The notes under the pieces were generated by a model. The model was not told where the DNA came from. It saw nothing but the letters and a program-made list of their open reading frames with translations, and did not search any database. Position numbers and translations under genes: made by a program. Below, in pieces: positions 33,234 to 42,677 of a stretch of 64,000 bases of DNA; the stretch's first letter is position 1, and the number at the start of each line of letters is the position of its first letter. Where the stretch lies: assembly GCA_964632005.1 (NCBI GenBank), contig CAZWAP010000010.1:5993-69992 (forward strand). Direction: 5' to 3'. The DNA is from CAZWAP01 sp964632005. Lineage in GTDB: Bacteria; Planctomycetota; Phycisphaerae; Sedimentisphaerales; Anaerobacaceae.

Positions 33234-36116
33234 ATGTCGGATGAGAAGAAGAATAACAACAAGGGTTACCGCGATACACTCAATCTGCCGAAGACGAGCT
33301 TTGCAATGAAGGCGAACCTGGTGCAGCGTGAGCCGGAGTTTCGCAAGAGGTGGGCCGAAGAGGACATCTACGGGAAGATCCGGCGGGCGCGCAGCGGGGC
33401 GCCGCTGTACATATTGCACGACGGGCCGCCCTATGCGAACGGCGATATTCACATGGGGCACGTCATCAACAAGGTGCTGAAGGACTTCGTGGTCAAGTAT
33501 AAGACGATGGCTGGGCTCGATGCACCGTATATTCCCGGGTGGGATTGTCACGGGCTGCCCATCGAGTCGAAGGTCGTGATGGACCTGGGCGAGCGGGTCC
33601 GGCGGATGAGCAAGCTCGATATCCGCAAGGCCTGCAAGAAGTACGCCGATAAGTACATCAAGATACAGAGCAGGCAATTCCAGGAGCTGGGGGTGTTCGG
33701 TGATTTCGGCGATCCGTACCTGACCTTCGCGCCGTCCTACGAAGCGGGGGTCTTGGAGGTCTTCGCCGAGCTTGTCGGCAAGGGTCTGGTGTACAAGCAG
33801 CTAAAGCCGATCCACTGGTCGATCGGCTGCGAGACGGCGCTTGCCGAGGCGGAACTGGAATACAGGGACATTTCGTCGCCGAGTATCTTTGTGAACTTTC
33901 CCGCGACCGGCCAGAGCATCGGCAGGCTGGTCGAGCTGGGGCTGGTGACGCGGGAGCAGGCCGAGTCGTCGCAGGTGTGCTTTATGATCTGGACGACGAC
34001 ACCATGGACGCTGGCGGCGAACCTGGCGATAGCGGTGCATCCCTACCTGGAGTACAAAGCGGTCTGCTATGAGCGGAACGGCAGGAGGTTCGTCTCGATC
34101 GTGGGGGCAGATCGGCTGGAAGCGGTTATTTCGGCTGGCGGATTGAGCGAGGGACAGTACTTTATCAGCGACAAAACGGTCCGCGGCGGACAGCTCGAAG
34201 GGCTGCGCTACCTGCATCCTTTCGTGGAGAAGAATCCGACGGACAAAGATGCGTTTATGATAATCCTGGCCGATTACGTCACGACCGAGGACGGGACGGG
34301 TCTGGTGCATACGGCGCCCGGCCACGGTCTTGAGGACTATATGTCCGGGCAGAAGTACGGCCTTTCGATTTATTCGCCGGTGATGGACGACGGTCGATAC
34401 GACGAGAGCGTGCCGGAGTGGCTGCGCGGGCGCAACGTTCTCGAGGTCGACCGGCTCGTCAACGACCGCCTTCGGGAGCAAGGCCTGCTCTTCGCCGAGG
34501 GTCAGATCACGCACAGCTACCCGCACTGCTGGAGGAGTAAAGGGCCTGTGATTTTCAGGGCGACGGAGCAGTGGTTTATCAGCGTGGATAAAGAGATCGC
34601 GGGGTTGGGGATGAGCCTGCGGGACCTTGCGTTGGAGAGCATCAGAGCTGTCAAGTGGATCCCAGCGTGGGGGCAGAAGCGTATCGAGGGGATGCTGGAA
34701 TCGCGGCCGGACTGGTGCATCAGCCGGCAGCGCTGCTGGGGTCTGCCGATTCCGGCTTTTACGGATTCGAGCGGAAGGACCCTGCTGAGTCGGGAATCTG
34801 TTTTGGCCGTGGCGCGGCACGTGGAACGGCACGGGTCGGATAGCTGGTTTACCGACTCGGCCCGCGAGATTCTGGGGGAGGATTTCGAGCTTCCGAAAGG
34901 CTTCGAGGCGGATGATCTGCGTAAGGAGGAGAATATTTTCGACGTTTGGTTCGAATCGGGCTGTAGCTGGTACAGCGTCTGCGAGCGGGGGGCGCGTTGG
35001 CCGGTGCCGGTGGACCTGTACCTGGAAGGTTCCGATCAGCACCGCGGCTGGTTTCAGCTTTCGCTGCTGCCGGGGCTGGGGGCAAAGGGACGGGCGCCTT
35101 TCAAGAGCGTGCTGACGCATGGGTTCACGGTGGACGAGAAGGGGATGAAGCAGTCGAAGTCCCTGGGCAACTACGTCAATGCGCAGCAGGAGGTGGCAAA
35201 GTACGGGTCGGACATTCTGAGGCTGTGGGTCTCGAGCGTGAACTACCAGGAGGATATTCGCTGCAACGACCAGATAATCGGGCGTACGCAGGACGCATAC
35301 AGGAAGATTCGTAATACGCTGCGTTATCTTCTGGGCAACATCGGGGATTTCGACCCGAACGAGCAGTCGGTGGCGTACGAGCAGATGTTCGAAATCGACA
35401 GGTGGGTGATGCGGCGGTTGCAGAAGCTGATCGCGGATGTCCGTGAGGCGTACGAGAAGTTCATCTTCCATCGTGTTTTCGCGCTGATCTACAATTTCTG
35501 CACGGTTGAAATGAGCAGCATATATATGGACGTGTTAAAGGACCGGATGTATTGCGACGCTGCGGACAGCCGGTCGCGGCGCAGCGGACAAACGGCTATG
35601 TACCGCATACTGGATGCCTTGGTGCGGATGCTTGCTCCCGTCCTGGTTCATACCGCTGAAGAGGCGTGGGCGGCGATGAAGTTCAGGTCCCAGGAGACCG
35701 AGAGCGTACATCTGGCGCAGATGCCGCGCGTGGATGAATGTATCGATATGGCCGAGGGCCAGGCCGTCTGGGGACGGATTATGGAGCTGCGGGAGGAGGT
35801 ACTGCGGGTGCTGGAGGGGCTGAGGCAGGAAAAGAAGATCGCGAGCAACCAGGAGGCGAGCGTGACGATCAACTGCGACGGGGAGACGTCGGGCCTGTTG
35901 AAGAGGTTCGGACTGGAGGAGTTTGCGGCGCTTTGTATTGTAAGCGAGGTGAAGGTGCAGGAAAGCACCGGTGAGACGGTGGTCGCGGCCCGCAAGAGCG
36001 AGCACGCCAAGTGCGAGCGGTGCTGGAATTATCGGCCGAGCGTGGGGGCCGACGAAAGGTATCCCGACTTGTGTGAAAGATGCGTCAAGGTGGTGGACGG
36101 GCTGACGGGCGGATGA
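33234..36116 (+). CDS. ileS: Isoleucyl-tRNA synthetase
   Basis: A 960-residue class I synthetase that charges tRNA-Ile and edits valine. The start at 33234 has GAGGA 8 nt upstream. The HIGH motif is HMGH (residues 73-76) within PPYANGDIHMGH. The editing domain carries WTTTPWTLAANLA. The second catalytic motif reads KQSKS (in GMKQSKSLGNYV) rather than KMSKS. The C-terminal zinc motif CERCWNYRP...CERC is complete, which marks it as the bacterial type. No T-box leader is seen in the short 5' region. Confidence 0.97.
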   Translation: MSDEKKNNNKGYRDTLNLPKTSFAMKANLVQREPEFRKRWAEEDIYGKIRRARSGAPLYILHDGPPYANGDIHMGHVINKVLKDFVVKYKTMAGLDAPYIPGWDCHGLPIESKVVMDLGERVRRMSKLDIRKACKKYADKYIKIQSRQFQELGVFGDFGDPYLTFAPSYEAGVLEVFAELVGKGLVYKQLKPIHWSIGCETALAEAELEYRDISSPSIFVNFPATGQSIGRLVELGLVTREQAESSQVCFMIWTTTPWTLAANLAIAVHPYLEYKAVCYERNGRRFVSIVGADRLEAVISAGGLSEGQYFISDKTVRGGQLEGLRYLHPFVEKNPTDKDAFMIILADYVTTEDGTGLVHTAPGHGLEDYMSGQKYGLSIYSPVMDDGRYDESVPEWLRGRNVLEVDRLVNDRLREQGLLFAEGQITHSYPHCWRSKGPVIFRATEQWFISVDKEIAGLGMSLRDLALESIRAVKWIPAWGQKRIEGMLESRPDWCISRQRCWGLPIPAFTDSSGRTLLSRESVLAVARHVERHGSDSWFTDSAREILGEDFELPKGFEADDLRKEENIFDVWFESGCSWYSVCERGARWPVPVDLYLEGSDQHRGWFQLSLLPGLGAKGRAPFKSVLTHGFTVDEKGMKQSKSLGNYVNAQQEVAKYGSDILRLWVSSVNYQEDIRCNDQIIGRTQDAYRKIRNTLRYLLGNIGDFDPNEQSVAYEQMFEIDRWVMRRLQKLIADVREAYEKFIFHRVFALIYNFCTVEMSSIYMDVLKDRMYCDAADSRSRRSGQTAMYRILDALVRMLAPVLVHTAEEAWAAMKFRSQETESVHLAQMPRVDECIDMAEGQAVWGRIMELREEVLRVLEGLRQEKKIASNQEASVTINCDGETSGLLKRFGLEEFAALCIVSEVKVQESTGETVVAARKSEHAKCERCWNYRPSVGADERYPDLCERCVKVVDGLTGG

Positions 36117-36134
36117 AAGGCAGCGGTTGCGGCA

Positions 36135-37181
36135 CTAAGCGCGCTGCTTTAACTGGACCAGGACCTTTTCATAGACCAAATCGACCGTGACATTGGTGAT
36201 GGCGTGCCGGGGGTCGGTGCTGTTGGGTGCCGGGCCCCTGCCTTCGGGGTCGATGGCGGCGGTGCAATCCTTCCTGCCGTAAGGTGCGACCCTCGTTGGG
36301 TTCGATCGGCCGAAAATCATAACGAGCGGTCTGCCCAGGGCGGCGGCGATATGGCCGGGCCCGGTGTCATTGCTTACGACCAGGGCGGCGCTGCGCAGCA
36401 GCGCTACGAGCTGCCTGATGGACGTTTTGCCGGCGAGGTTGAGGACGGGGACCTCGGAGACGTCGGCGAGTCTCTGCACGAGGGGGATTTCTGAGGGAGA
36501 ACCGGTGGCGAGGGCCGCCAGGCCGTGATCGCGGGAGAGTCGGGCGGCCAGGGCGGCGAAACGTTCGGCGGGCCAGCACTTCTGGCGGTGGGCGGAGCCG
36601 GGCACAAGGACGACGTAGCTGTGCGGTTCGATCCTGTGGTCGGCCAGGAGCTCGTTTACTTCGGCGGCGGCCTGGGGGTCGGCGGGCAGTTGAAAGTGGA
36701 CGCGCAGGTCGGAGATACCGGCGGCGCGGAGGATTTCCATATAGCAATCGACCACGTGGGTGCAGTCGGGGCTCTGCTGGACTTTGTGGGTGTAGAGGAG
36801 GTGGGCAAGCTCCCTGCTGTTGGCTATTCCGAAGCGCTTCTTGCAGCAGGTGACACGGGCGAAAAAGGCCGTTCTGAACAGGCCCTGGAAGTCGAATACG
36901 GCGTCAAATCGGCCGTGGTGGAGGCGGCGAAGGAAAGCGAGGAGCTGGACGAATGCCCGGGGATTGTACCAGGCCTTGCCCAGGTACTTGCGGTCGAACG
37001 GGACAACGCGGGTCAAATCGGGGTGGCCTTCAAGCAGTGGGGCGTATTCTCGCCGAATGAGCCAGCTAATCTCGGCATCGGGAAAGCTCCGCCTCAAAGC
37101 CGACAGGGCAGGCAGTACCTGGATGGTATCACCGAGGGCGCTGGGTTTTATAATCAGAATGTTCCTTGGGGTATCGGGCAT
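36135..37181 (-). CDS. Glycosyltransferase family 9 (heptosyltransferase-like)
   Basis: A 348-residue ADP-heptose:LPS heptosyltransferase-family protein (GT-B fold). The N-terminus ILIIKPSALGDTIQVLPAL is the GT9 hallmark, and the C-terminal domain has VPGSAHRQKCWPAERFAAL and VVSNDTGPGHIAAALGRPLVMIFG, the donor-binding region. It suggests lipopolysaccharide-core or similar glycolipid synthesis, hence an outer membrane. The start at 37181 is closest to the conserved N-terminus; an ATG at 37229 with a weak AAGGA site is also possible and fits the promoter better. It converges on ileS with 18 bp between stops. Confidence 0.9.
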   Translation of the reverse strand: MPDTPRNILIIKPSALGDTIQVLPALSALRRSFPDAEISWLIRREYAPLLEGHPDLTRVVPFDRKYLGKAWYNPRAFVQLLAFLRRLHHGRFDAVFDFQGLFRTAFFARVTCCKKRFGIANSRELAHLLYTHKVQQSPDCTHVVDCYMEILRAAGISDLRVHFQLPADPQAAAEVNELLADHRIEPHSYVVLVPGSAHRQKCWPAERFAALAARLSRDHGLAALATGSPSEIPLVQRLADVSEVPVLNLAGKTSIRQLVALLRSAALVVSNDTGPGHIAAALGRPLVMIFGRSNPTRVAPYGRKDCTAAIDPEGRGPAPNSTDPRHAITNVTVDLVYEKVLVQLKQRA

Positions 37182-37273
37182 TTCTGAAGCGGGGCTGCCA
37201 CGTGCCGTTGTGCGTCCCCAACGTCGCATTTTTCCTTGTCAGACTCGCGCTTTGCCGGACAGATCGCGGTCTT

Positions 37274-37302
37274 ATTGTAAGCCAGGAGCGAGTTTTGGAC
37301 AA
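37274..37302 (-). promoter_or_regulatory. Sigma70-type promoter for the GT9 gene
   Basis: On the minus strand TTGTCC (37302-37297), 17 bp, TACAAT (37279-37274). The predicted +1 near 37267 precedes both possible start codons of the GT9 gene. Confidence 0.6.
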
Positions 37303-37421
37303 TTGATTATTTGCGCAGCCTTGTTGATCTGGCCGGCTGCTGTTGCAAGGGCGGCCGGCCTGGCGGGGAAAGAGCCACCTGCAATCACCGGGTTCGGGCC
37401 GGATAATTTGTAAGTTTGTTC

Positions 37422-37450
37422 TTGACGGGACGGCGGGGTCGGGGTTTAGT
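37422..37450 (+). promoter_or_regulatory. Possible promoter for the OmpA-like gene
   Basis: TTGACG (37422-37427), 17 bp, TTTAGT (37445-37450). The -10 box is weak. The leader would be about 110 nt. Confidence 0.4.
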
Positions 37451-37565
37451 GATACAAACGGAGGATGGTGCGGGACGGCCTGGCTGCAAGAGTTTGCGGG
37501 CAAATGGCTTACGTTATTCTGAGGGGCAACGGAACAAGCTTAACCTCGTTGGAAAGGGCTGGACG

Positions 37566-38342
37566 ATGAGAACTATGAAGGTGTGGGCGTTTTTTCTTTC
37601 GTTTGTATCGGTTGTGTTGTTGGGCGGATGTAATTCGCAGCTCAAGGACCTCAGGATTCAGAACGAGACCCAGCGCAAGCGGATAGCGGAGCTGGAGGCG
37701 GAGCTACAGGCCGGCGCGCTGCAACTGGACCAGTTGAAACGCCAGCTCTCCGATGCGCAGGAGAAAGCCAGCATCGAGGCCGACGCCCTCAAGCAGCAGA
37801 TAACCGCGCTCGAGGCGGACCTTGCCAAGCGGAACGAATTGATCGAGTCTATGAAGCAAAAGCTGCTGTTCGGCACCGCGCTTCCTCCGGAGCTCAGCAC
37901 GATGCTGGAGGATTTCGCCAAGGCTAACCAGGAGATAGTTGAGTTCGACGCCGATACGGGGATAGTGAAGTTCAAGAGCGACTTGCTGTTTGAAAAGGGC
38001 AGCGCGACCGTTGCGCCGACGGCTATTGAAACGGTCAAATCGCTCTGCGCGATAATAAACTCCGAAGAGGGCAAGAAGTTCGACGTGATTATCGCCGGCC
38101 ACACGGATGACATTCCGATTCGCAAGGCTGCAACCAGGGCCGAGCATCCGACGAACTGGCATCTGTCGGCCCACAGGGGGATAGCGGTGCTCAACGTGAT
38201 GACGGCGAACCAGGTGGATCCGAAGCGGCTGAGCGTTCGGGCGTTCGGGGAGTATCGTCCCATTGAGCCGAATAAGCCGAACAAGGGCGGCAATCCGAAG
38301 AACAGACGCGTGGAGATTTATATCGTTCCACGGGGCCAGTAA
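37566..38342 (+). CDS. OmpA-family peptidoglycan-associated lipoprotein
   Basis: A 258-residue protein. From ATG 37566 it has a lipoprotein signal ending in LLGGC, a coiled coil at about residues 24-95 (IAELEAELQAGALQLDQLKRQ and onward), and a C-terminal OmpA/MotB domain at about 130-255. The peptidoglycan-binding signature is visible as IAGHTDDIPIR, then NWHLSAHRGIAVLNVM and NRRVEIYI. It would tether the outer membrane to the cell wall. The coiled coil with DDIPIR-type OmpA domain resembles MotB-like or Pal-like spacer proteins; there is no MotA neighbour. ndk follows 35 bp later. Confidence 0.9.
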   Translation: MRTMKVWAFFLSFVSVVLLGGCNSQLKDLRIQNETQRKRIAELEAELQAGALQLDQLKRQLSDAQEKASIEADALKQQITALEADLAKRNELIESMKQKLLFGTALPPELSTMLEDFAKANQEIVEFDADTGIVKFKSDLLFEKGSATVAPTAIETVKSLCAIINSEEGKKFDVIIAGHTDDIPIRKAATRAEHPTNWHLSAHRGIAVLNVMTANQVDPKRLSVRAFGEYRPIEPNKPNKGGNPKNRRVEIYIVPRGQ

Positions 38343-38377
38343 ACGCAGCGGCGCCAACGGGGTCCCGGACGAGCAGG

Positions 38378-38839
38378 ATGGCAGAGCGGACTTTGATAAT
38401 ACTCAAGCCGGATACTGTGCAGCGGCACCTGATCGGTGAGATTATAGGGCGGTTCGAGAAAAAGGGGCTTAAGCTGGTGGCCGGCAAGTTCGTACGGCTC
38501 AGCATAGAGCAGGCCAGGCAGCTGTACAGCGTGCACGAGGGTAAGCCTTTTTATGAGCCTCTTGTAGAGTACATTTCTTCTTGTCCGGTGCTGGTTACTG
38601 TCTGGGAAGCTGCCGGCGCGATAAAGACGGCGCGCAGGCTGATGGGTTCGACGTTCGGTTTCGAGGCCGAGCCCGGGACGATTCGCGGGGATTTTGGCTG
38701 CTCCGGGCGGTACAATCTGGTCCACGGCTCCGACAGCCCGGAGTCGGCCGAGCGTGAGATCGGGCTTTTTTTCGAGGACGCCGAAATCGTTGATTATGAA
38801 TTCGGTGATTCGGCCTGGTTGTACGAGAAGCAGCAGTAG
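38378..38839 (+). CDS. ndk: Nucleoside diphosphate kinase
   Basis: A 153-residue enzyme that equalises NTP pools by a phospho-histidine intermediate. The family signature NLVHGSDS contains the catalytic His116; RTLIILKPDTVQR at the N-terminus and RRLMGSTF (nucleotide binding) are typical. Normal length. It is likely co-transcribed with the OmpA-like gene, though they are not functionally linked in an obvious way. Confidence 0.97.
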   Translation: MAERTLIILKPDTVQRHLIGEIIGRFEKKGLKLVAGKFVRLSIEQARQLYSVHEGKPFYEPLVEYISSCPVLVTVWEAAGAIKTARRLMGSTFGFEAEPGTIRGDFGCSGRYNLVHGSDSPESAEREIGLFFEDAEIVDYEFGDSAWLYEKQQ

Positions 38840-39280
38840 CGTGGGGGCACAAGCCGGGTCCCGGTGGTCCGGGGGGGCCGATAAACCGCGCCGGGCAAAG
38901 CAATCCAAGCGGTGAGGCCTGCGGTTCAGTTCGCGCAGCGTGGATTGATATCTGCGCTTTCGGCGCGACAGCCGGCCGGGGTCCGCCGGCACAGCCGTGC
39001 AGGTCGATTCCTGGTCCGAGAAAGTTGAGCCGGCGTGCAAGACTATCCTGATTATGCCTGTCCGGAGGCTCCCGGTTCGCAGAGGCCCCGTCGGTGCGGC
39101 AGAAAAAGGGGTCTCCGCCGGGCCAGATCGCAATAAAAAAATAAGCGGGAATCGCCGAAAAACTGCTGGAAGTCCGCGTGGATTCGGCAGAAATGAGTAG
39201 AAAAGCGCCTCGGCAAGGCCCGTTGAGGGCGGCAGGGTGGAAAACGCGGCTCGTGCGCAAGGACATTGGGCTGCGTCGGC
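38840..39280. other. Intergenic region, no gene seen
   Basis: About 440 bp after ndk without a supported gene, RNA or terminator. The short open frames on both strands lack ribosome sites and recognisable composition. A strong promoter follows at 39281. Confidence 0.5.
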
Positions 39281-39310
39281 TTGAACAGATGGCGTGGTTT
39301 TTGGTATAAT
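39281..39310 (+). promoter_or_regulatory. Strong sigma70-type promoter of the beta-helix/dockerin gene
   Basis: TTGAAC (39281-39286), 18 bp, perfect TATAAT (39305-39310). The predicted leader is about 28 nt and carries AAGGAGG at 39332-39338, 7 nt before the ATG. Both signals are among the best in the window. Confidence 0.8.
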
Positions 39311-39345
39311 TAGATTACGGTTCGTGAACTCAAGGAGGAAGGATA

Positions 39346-42090
39346 ATGAAGAAGATGCTTTTCGTCCTTGCCGTGCTTGTGCAGGGTTTTTGCGCCCAGG
39401 CGAAGATTATTACGGTGGGGCCACCAGGCTCGGGCGCGGATTTCAATCGCATCCAGGACGCGATAGACCACTCCAGTGCGGCCGATACCATACGGGTCAA
39501 TCCGTGGGTCTATGAGGAGACCGTCAGGTTCAACGGCAGGGCTGTGAAGCTCACCAGCCAGGACCCCGACATCCCCAGTATCGTCGAATCGACGATAATC
39601 TCGCCTCCGTCGGGCTATGCTGTGCGTTTCGCCTTTGGGGAGACGAACAGCTCGATAATCACGGGCTTTACCATTGCCGGCGGCGGGATCTACTGCGACG
39701 GCACATCGCCGATGATTTCGAAGAACATAATCAGGGATTGCCCGAATAACGGCATCACCGGCGCCAACGGAGCGGCGCCCCTTATTCTGGACAATACGAT
39801 AACATCGAACAGTGCATCGGGGATATACGAGTGCCACGGTGTCATCTCGGGCAACATCGTCAGTTACAACGGGGACGGCGGCGGGATATCGAGGTGCTCT
39901 GGGCAGATAATCGCTAACGAGATAAGTAATAACTTCAGCAGCGGCAGCGGTGGGGGTCTGTACAGGTGCGGCGGAGAGATCGCGGGCAACCTGATAAGGG
40001 GCAACCGCGCGGCGGGCGACGGCGGAGGCGTGTACTGGGCCGGCGGGCCGGTCAGGGGCAACGTGATCGTAGCCAACAAGGCCGGTGGTTACGGAGGCGG
40101 GCTTTATCGCTGCAGCATCGGTGTAAGCCACAACATAATAGCGGGCAATCAGGCCGAGTCAGGCGGCGGACTGGATACCTGCTTTGGAACCATCGAGCAC
40201 AATACCTTTGTGGGCAACCGGGCTGGTGTAGGGGGGGCGATGTCCTTCGTCATAGGGGTGGTTACTAACAACATCATCGCATTCAACGAGGCGGACGATA
40301 CGGACAGCCTTTTCAACGTCAACAGCAACAGTTACAACAGCTTCTGGCCGAGCGCGAGCGACCATTTCGGGGGCGGGTCGTTGGCCGGGCCCGGAGACGC
40401 TATCAGGGATCCCTGTTTTGCGGCGGACGGCTACTGGGACGCAAACGGCACGCCCGGCGATCCGGGCGACGATTTCTGGGTTGACGGTGATTATCATCTA
40501 CGGTCGAAATCAGGCCGGTGGGATTCGACCCTGGAGCTGTGGGTGTATGACAGCTCGACGAGTGCGTGCGTGGACGCCGGCGACCCCAATTCGGCCTGGC
40601 AGGAGGAATACTGGCCTCACGGGGGGCGCGTGAACGCCGGGCGGTACGGCAATACCGGCGAGGCGAGTATGTCACTCTCCGGGGAGGGTAACGTCGCGGA
40701 CCTGAATCTCGACGGACTTGTTGACTTCCGCGATCTTGCGCTTCTGGTGGATAAATGGCCCTGGCACATACCCCTGCTTCGCGAAGACCTGGACCGCAGC
40801 GGCGCGGTGTCGATGGCGGACTACGCCATACTGGTTGCGAACTGGCAGCCACTGCCTTTGCCGAGCCCCAACCCGATGACCTGGCAGAGCGAGCCGGCGC
40901 CGATTTCAGAAAGCGCCATCACGATGACCGCAACGGCTGCGAGCTCAAGCGATGGGACGGGGGTGGAGTACTTCTTCGAGGAGGTCAGCGGCAATGCGGG
41001 CGGCAGTGACAGCGGCTGGCAGGACAGCTCCAGTTATACCGACAGCGGACTCGAAAGCGGCACCGAGTATTCCTACCGGGTCAAGGCGCGCAACAAGGGC
41101 AACAAGGTGGCGACGGAGTTTTCCGAGATACGCTCGGCTGTTACGCTCTCAGGGCCCAGCCCAGACCCGATGACGTGGTCGGCCGAGCCAGCAGCGACCG
41201 GTCACGATGCGATCACGATGACCGCGACCGCTGCGAGCTCGAGCGATGGGACGGGGGTGGAGTACTTCTTCGAGGAGGTCAGCGGCAATGCGGGCGGCAG
41301 CGACAGCGGCTGGCAGGACAACCCCAGTTATACGGACACGGGATTGACGGGGGGGACAACGTACTGCTACAGACTCAAGGCGAGGAACAAGGGCAACAAG
41401 CTCGAGACCGGGTTTTCCGAGCAGCGCTGCGCGACGACTGCCGAGGCCCCGGCTCCTACGCCGGATCCGATGACCTGGGCGATAGCCCCGGTGGCGACGA
41501 GCGCCGAGTCAATCACGATGACGGCCACGACGGGATCACCGGGAGACGGAACGGCCGTGGAGTACTTGTTCGAGAGGATAGGGGGCGGGACCAGCGGATG
41601 GCAGGGCAGTCCGGTCTATACGGAGACGGGCCTGGCAAAACAGACGACGTACTGCTACCGTGTCAAGGCCAGGAACGCGGGCAACTTGCGCGAGACGGCG
41701 TGGTCGGAGGTTCGCTGCGCGACCACTCCCTGCGACGATGTAACGCCGCCGAGCTTTCCGGTTCCGCCGGGTTACTGGGAGTATGAGCCCTGCGAGTGCA
41801 AGCACAGCTTCTCCAACCTGGACTGGTGGGCGGAGATGGTCGCGGCCGAGGCCATCGACGACAGCGGCTACGTTGAGTATTTCTTCGAGTGCATCGACGA
41901 TGCGTCGAAGAGCAGTGGATGGCGTATCAGCCGGTGCTACGAGGTTTTCCTGGGCCGGCCGGACCAGGGATACAGCTTCCGCGTCAAGGCGCGGGATGCG
42001 TGCGGCAACGAGACGTCGTGGTCGCCGGCAGTTCTGGTTCGCCGGTGCCCGGGCGGTGTCTGTCCGCCAGACGTCTGCGGAGGACCTTGA
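39346..42090 (+). CDS. Secreted right-handed beta-helix protein with dockerin and Fn3-like repeats
   Basis: A 914-residue exported protein. Signal peptide at about 1-19 (MKKMLFVLAVLVQGFCAQA). Residues about 25-330 form a right-handed parallel beta helix of the polysaccharide-lyase/NosD type, with many N-x-I/S-x-N turns and recurring GGGLYRC segments. Residues 449-501 are a type I dockerin with two Ca-binding loops (DLNLDGLVDFRDL and DLDRSGAVSMADY). Four Fn3-like beta domains follow, from about 508, 605, 705 and 801 to 900, the first two nearly identical. The tail is Cys-rich (CPGGVCPPDVCGG). No catalytic residues are obvious. It is expressed from its own strong promoter. Confidence 0.88.
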   Translation: MKKMLFVLAVLVQGFCAQAKIITVGPPGSGADFNRIQDAIDHSSAADTIRVNPWVYEETVRFNGRAVKLTSQDPDIPSIVESTIISPPSGYAVRFAFGETNSSIITGFTIAGGGIYCDGTSPMISKNIIRDCPNNGITGANGAAPLILDNTITSNSASGIYECHGVISGNIVSYNGDGGGISRCSGQIIANEISNNFSSGSGGGLYRCGGEIAGNLIRGNRAAGDGGGVYWAGGPVRGNVIVANKAGGYGGGLYRCSIGVSHNIIAGNQAESGGGLDTCFGTIEHNTFVGNRAGVGGAMSFVIGVVTNNIIAFNEADDTDSLFNVNSNSYNSFWPSASDHFGGGSLAGPGDAIRDPCFAADGYWDANGTPGDPGDDFWVDGDYHLRSKSGRWDSTLELWVYDSSTSACVDAGDPNSAWQEEYWPHGGRVNAGRYGNTGEASMSLSGEGNVADLNLDGLVDFRDLALLVDKWPWHIPLLREDLDRSGAVSMADYAILVANWQPLPLPSPNPMTWQSEPAPISESAITMTATAASSSDGTGVEYFFEEVSGNAGGSDSGWQDSSSYTDSGLESGTEYSYRVKARNKGNKVATEFSEIRSAVTLSGPSPDPMTWSAEPAATGHDAITMTATAASSSDGTGVEYFFEEVSGNAGGSDSGWQDNPSYTDTGLTGGTTYCYRLKARNKGNKLETGFSEQRCATTAEAPAPTPDPMTWAIAPVATSAESITMTATTGSPGDGTAVEYLFERIGGGTSGWQGSPVYTETGLAKQTTYCYRVKARNAGNLRETAWSEVRCATTPCDDVTPPSFPVPPGYWEYEPCECKHSFSNLDWWAEMVAAEAIDDSGYVEYFFECIDDASKSSGWRISRCYEVFLGRPDQGYSFRVKARDACGNETSWSPAVLVRRCPGGVCPPDVCGGP
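40867..41747 (+). repeat. Three tandem ~294-300-bp coding repeats
   Basis: Homologous units start near 40867, 41161 and 41461. The shared segment ATCACGATGACC recurs at period 294 and then 300 bp. Units 1 and 2 agree almost base for base over ~110 bp (about 40918-41027 and 41212-41321), while unit 3 has drifted. They encode Fn3-like domains with the V-E-Y-F-F-E-E core. Confidence 0.85.
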
Positions 42091-42446
42091 GGGCTTATCG
42101 CGCGGGATTTTCAGGCAAAGGGGCGCCGCAGGTGGGCGGGCATTCGGCGGGCATAGTCGCTGAGGCTTGAAGCGGAGAATATCCTTGCGGTCTATTCATT
42201 CTGGCTCGGCGGTGGCATCGGGCTCTTGCTCAAGGCGGTCAACCTGACGGCGTTGACGGTACCGCTGCGAAGCCGGCCGGCCAAAGAGGCGAGGGCGTGA
42301 GGCCGTCTCTATTTATCGCGGCATTTGGGCGGGCGCAGCGGCGTATCCGACCTGCGGAGGGTAATTTGCGAGCCTGCCAAGCGGCGAAAAATCCCGCACG
42401 AAAATTCCACCACAATCGTCGGGACGATGGGGCTTCGGGCCGGGTG
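42091..42446. other. Intergenic region, no gene seen
   Basis: About 356 bp between the beta-helix gene and the next promoter. No gene, RNA signature, repeat or terminator with a T-run was recognised. Confidence 0.5.
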
Positions 42447-42475
42447 TTGACATCGCGTGCGCTTTGGGATAAAAG
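42447..42475 (+). promoter_or_regulatory. Sigma70-type promoter with a long leader to the sugar-acid kinase gene
   Basis: TTGACA (42447-42452), 17 bp, TAAAAG (42470-42475). The next gene starts at 42678, so the leader would be about 195 nt. It contains GC-rich inverted repeats such as CCGTC-GGTG-GACGG and GGGGCC-CGG-CCCC. Confidence 0.55.
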
Positions 42476-42677
42476 GAGTCTGCTGGCGTCTGAGAAGCCG
42501 TCGGTGGACGGCGGATTTTGAATTACGGCAAAAGGAAGGCGGACTCGTTCATCCTGTGACGGGTAAGGGGCCCGGCCCCGAAAGATTCATCGGTCGGGTG
42601 CGGGCTTTGCTTGTCGAGCCGATTTCCCTGGCGAGCACCAAGGAGTCTTTTCGGGCTTCGCCTTTCGGAGGCACGTT

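Noticed and set aside
33801..35471. Long 556-codon open frame on the minus strand.
   Set aside because: It is the antisense of ileS; long shadow frames are expected in GC-rich genes, and the peptide is Pro/Arg/His-rich with no family pattern.
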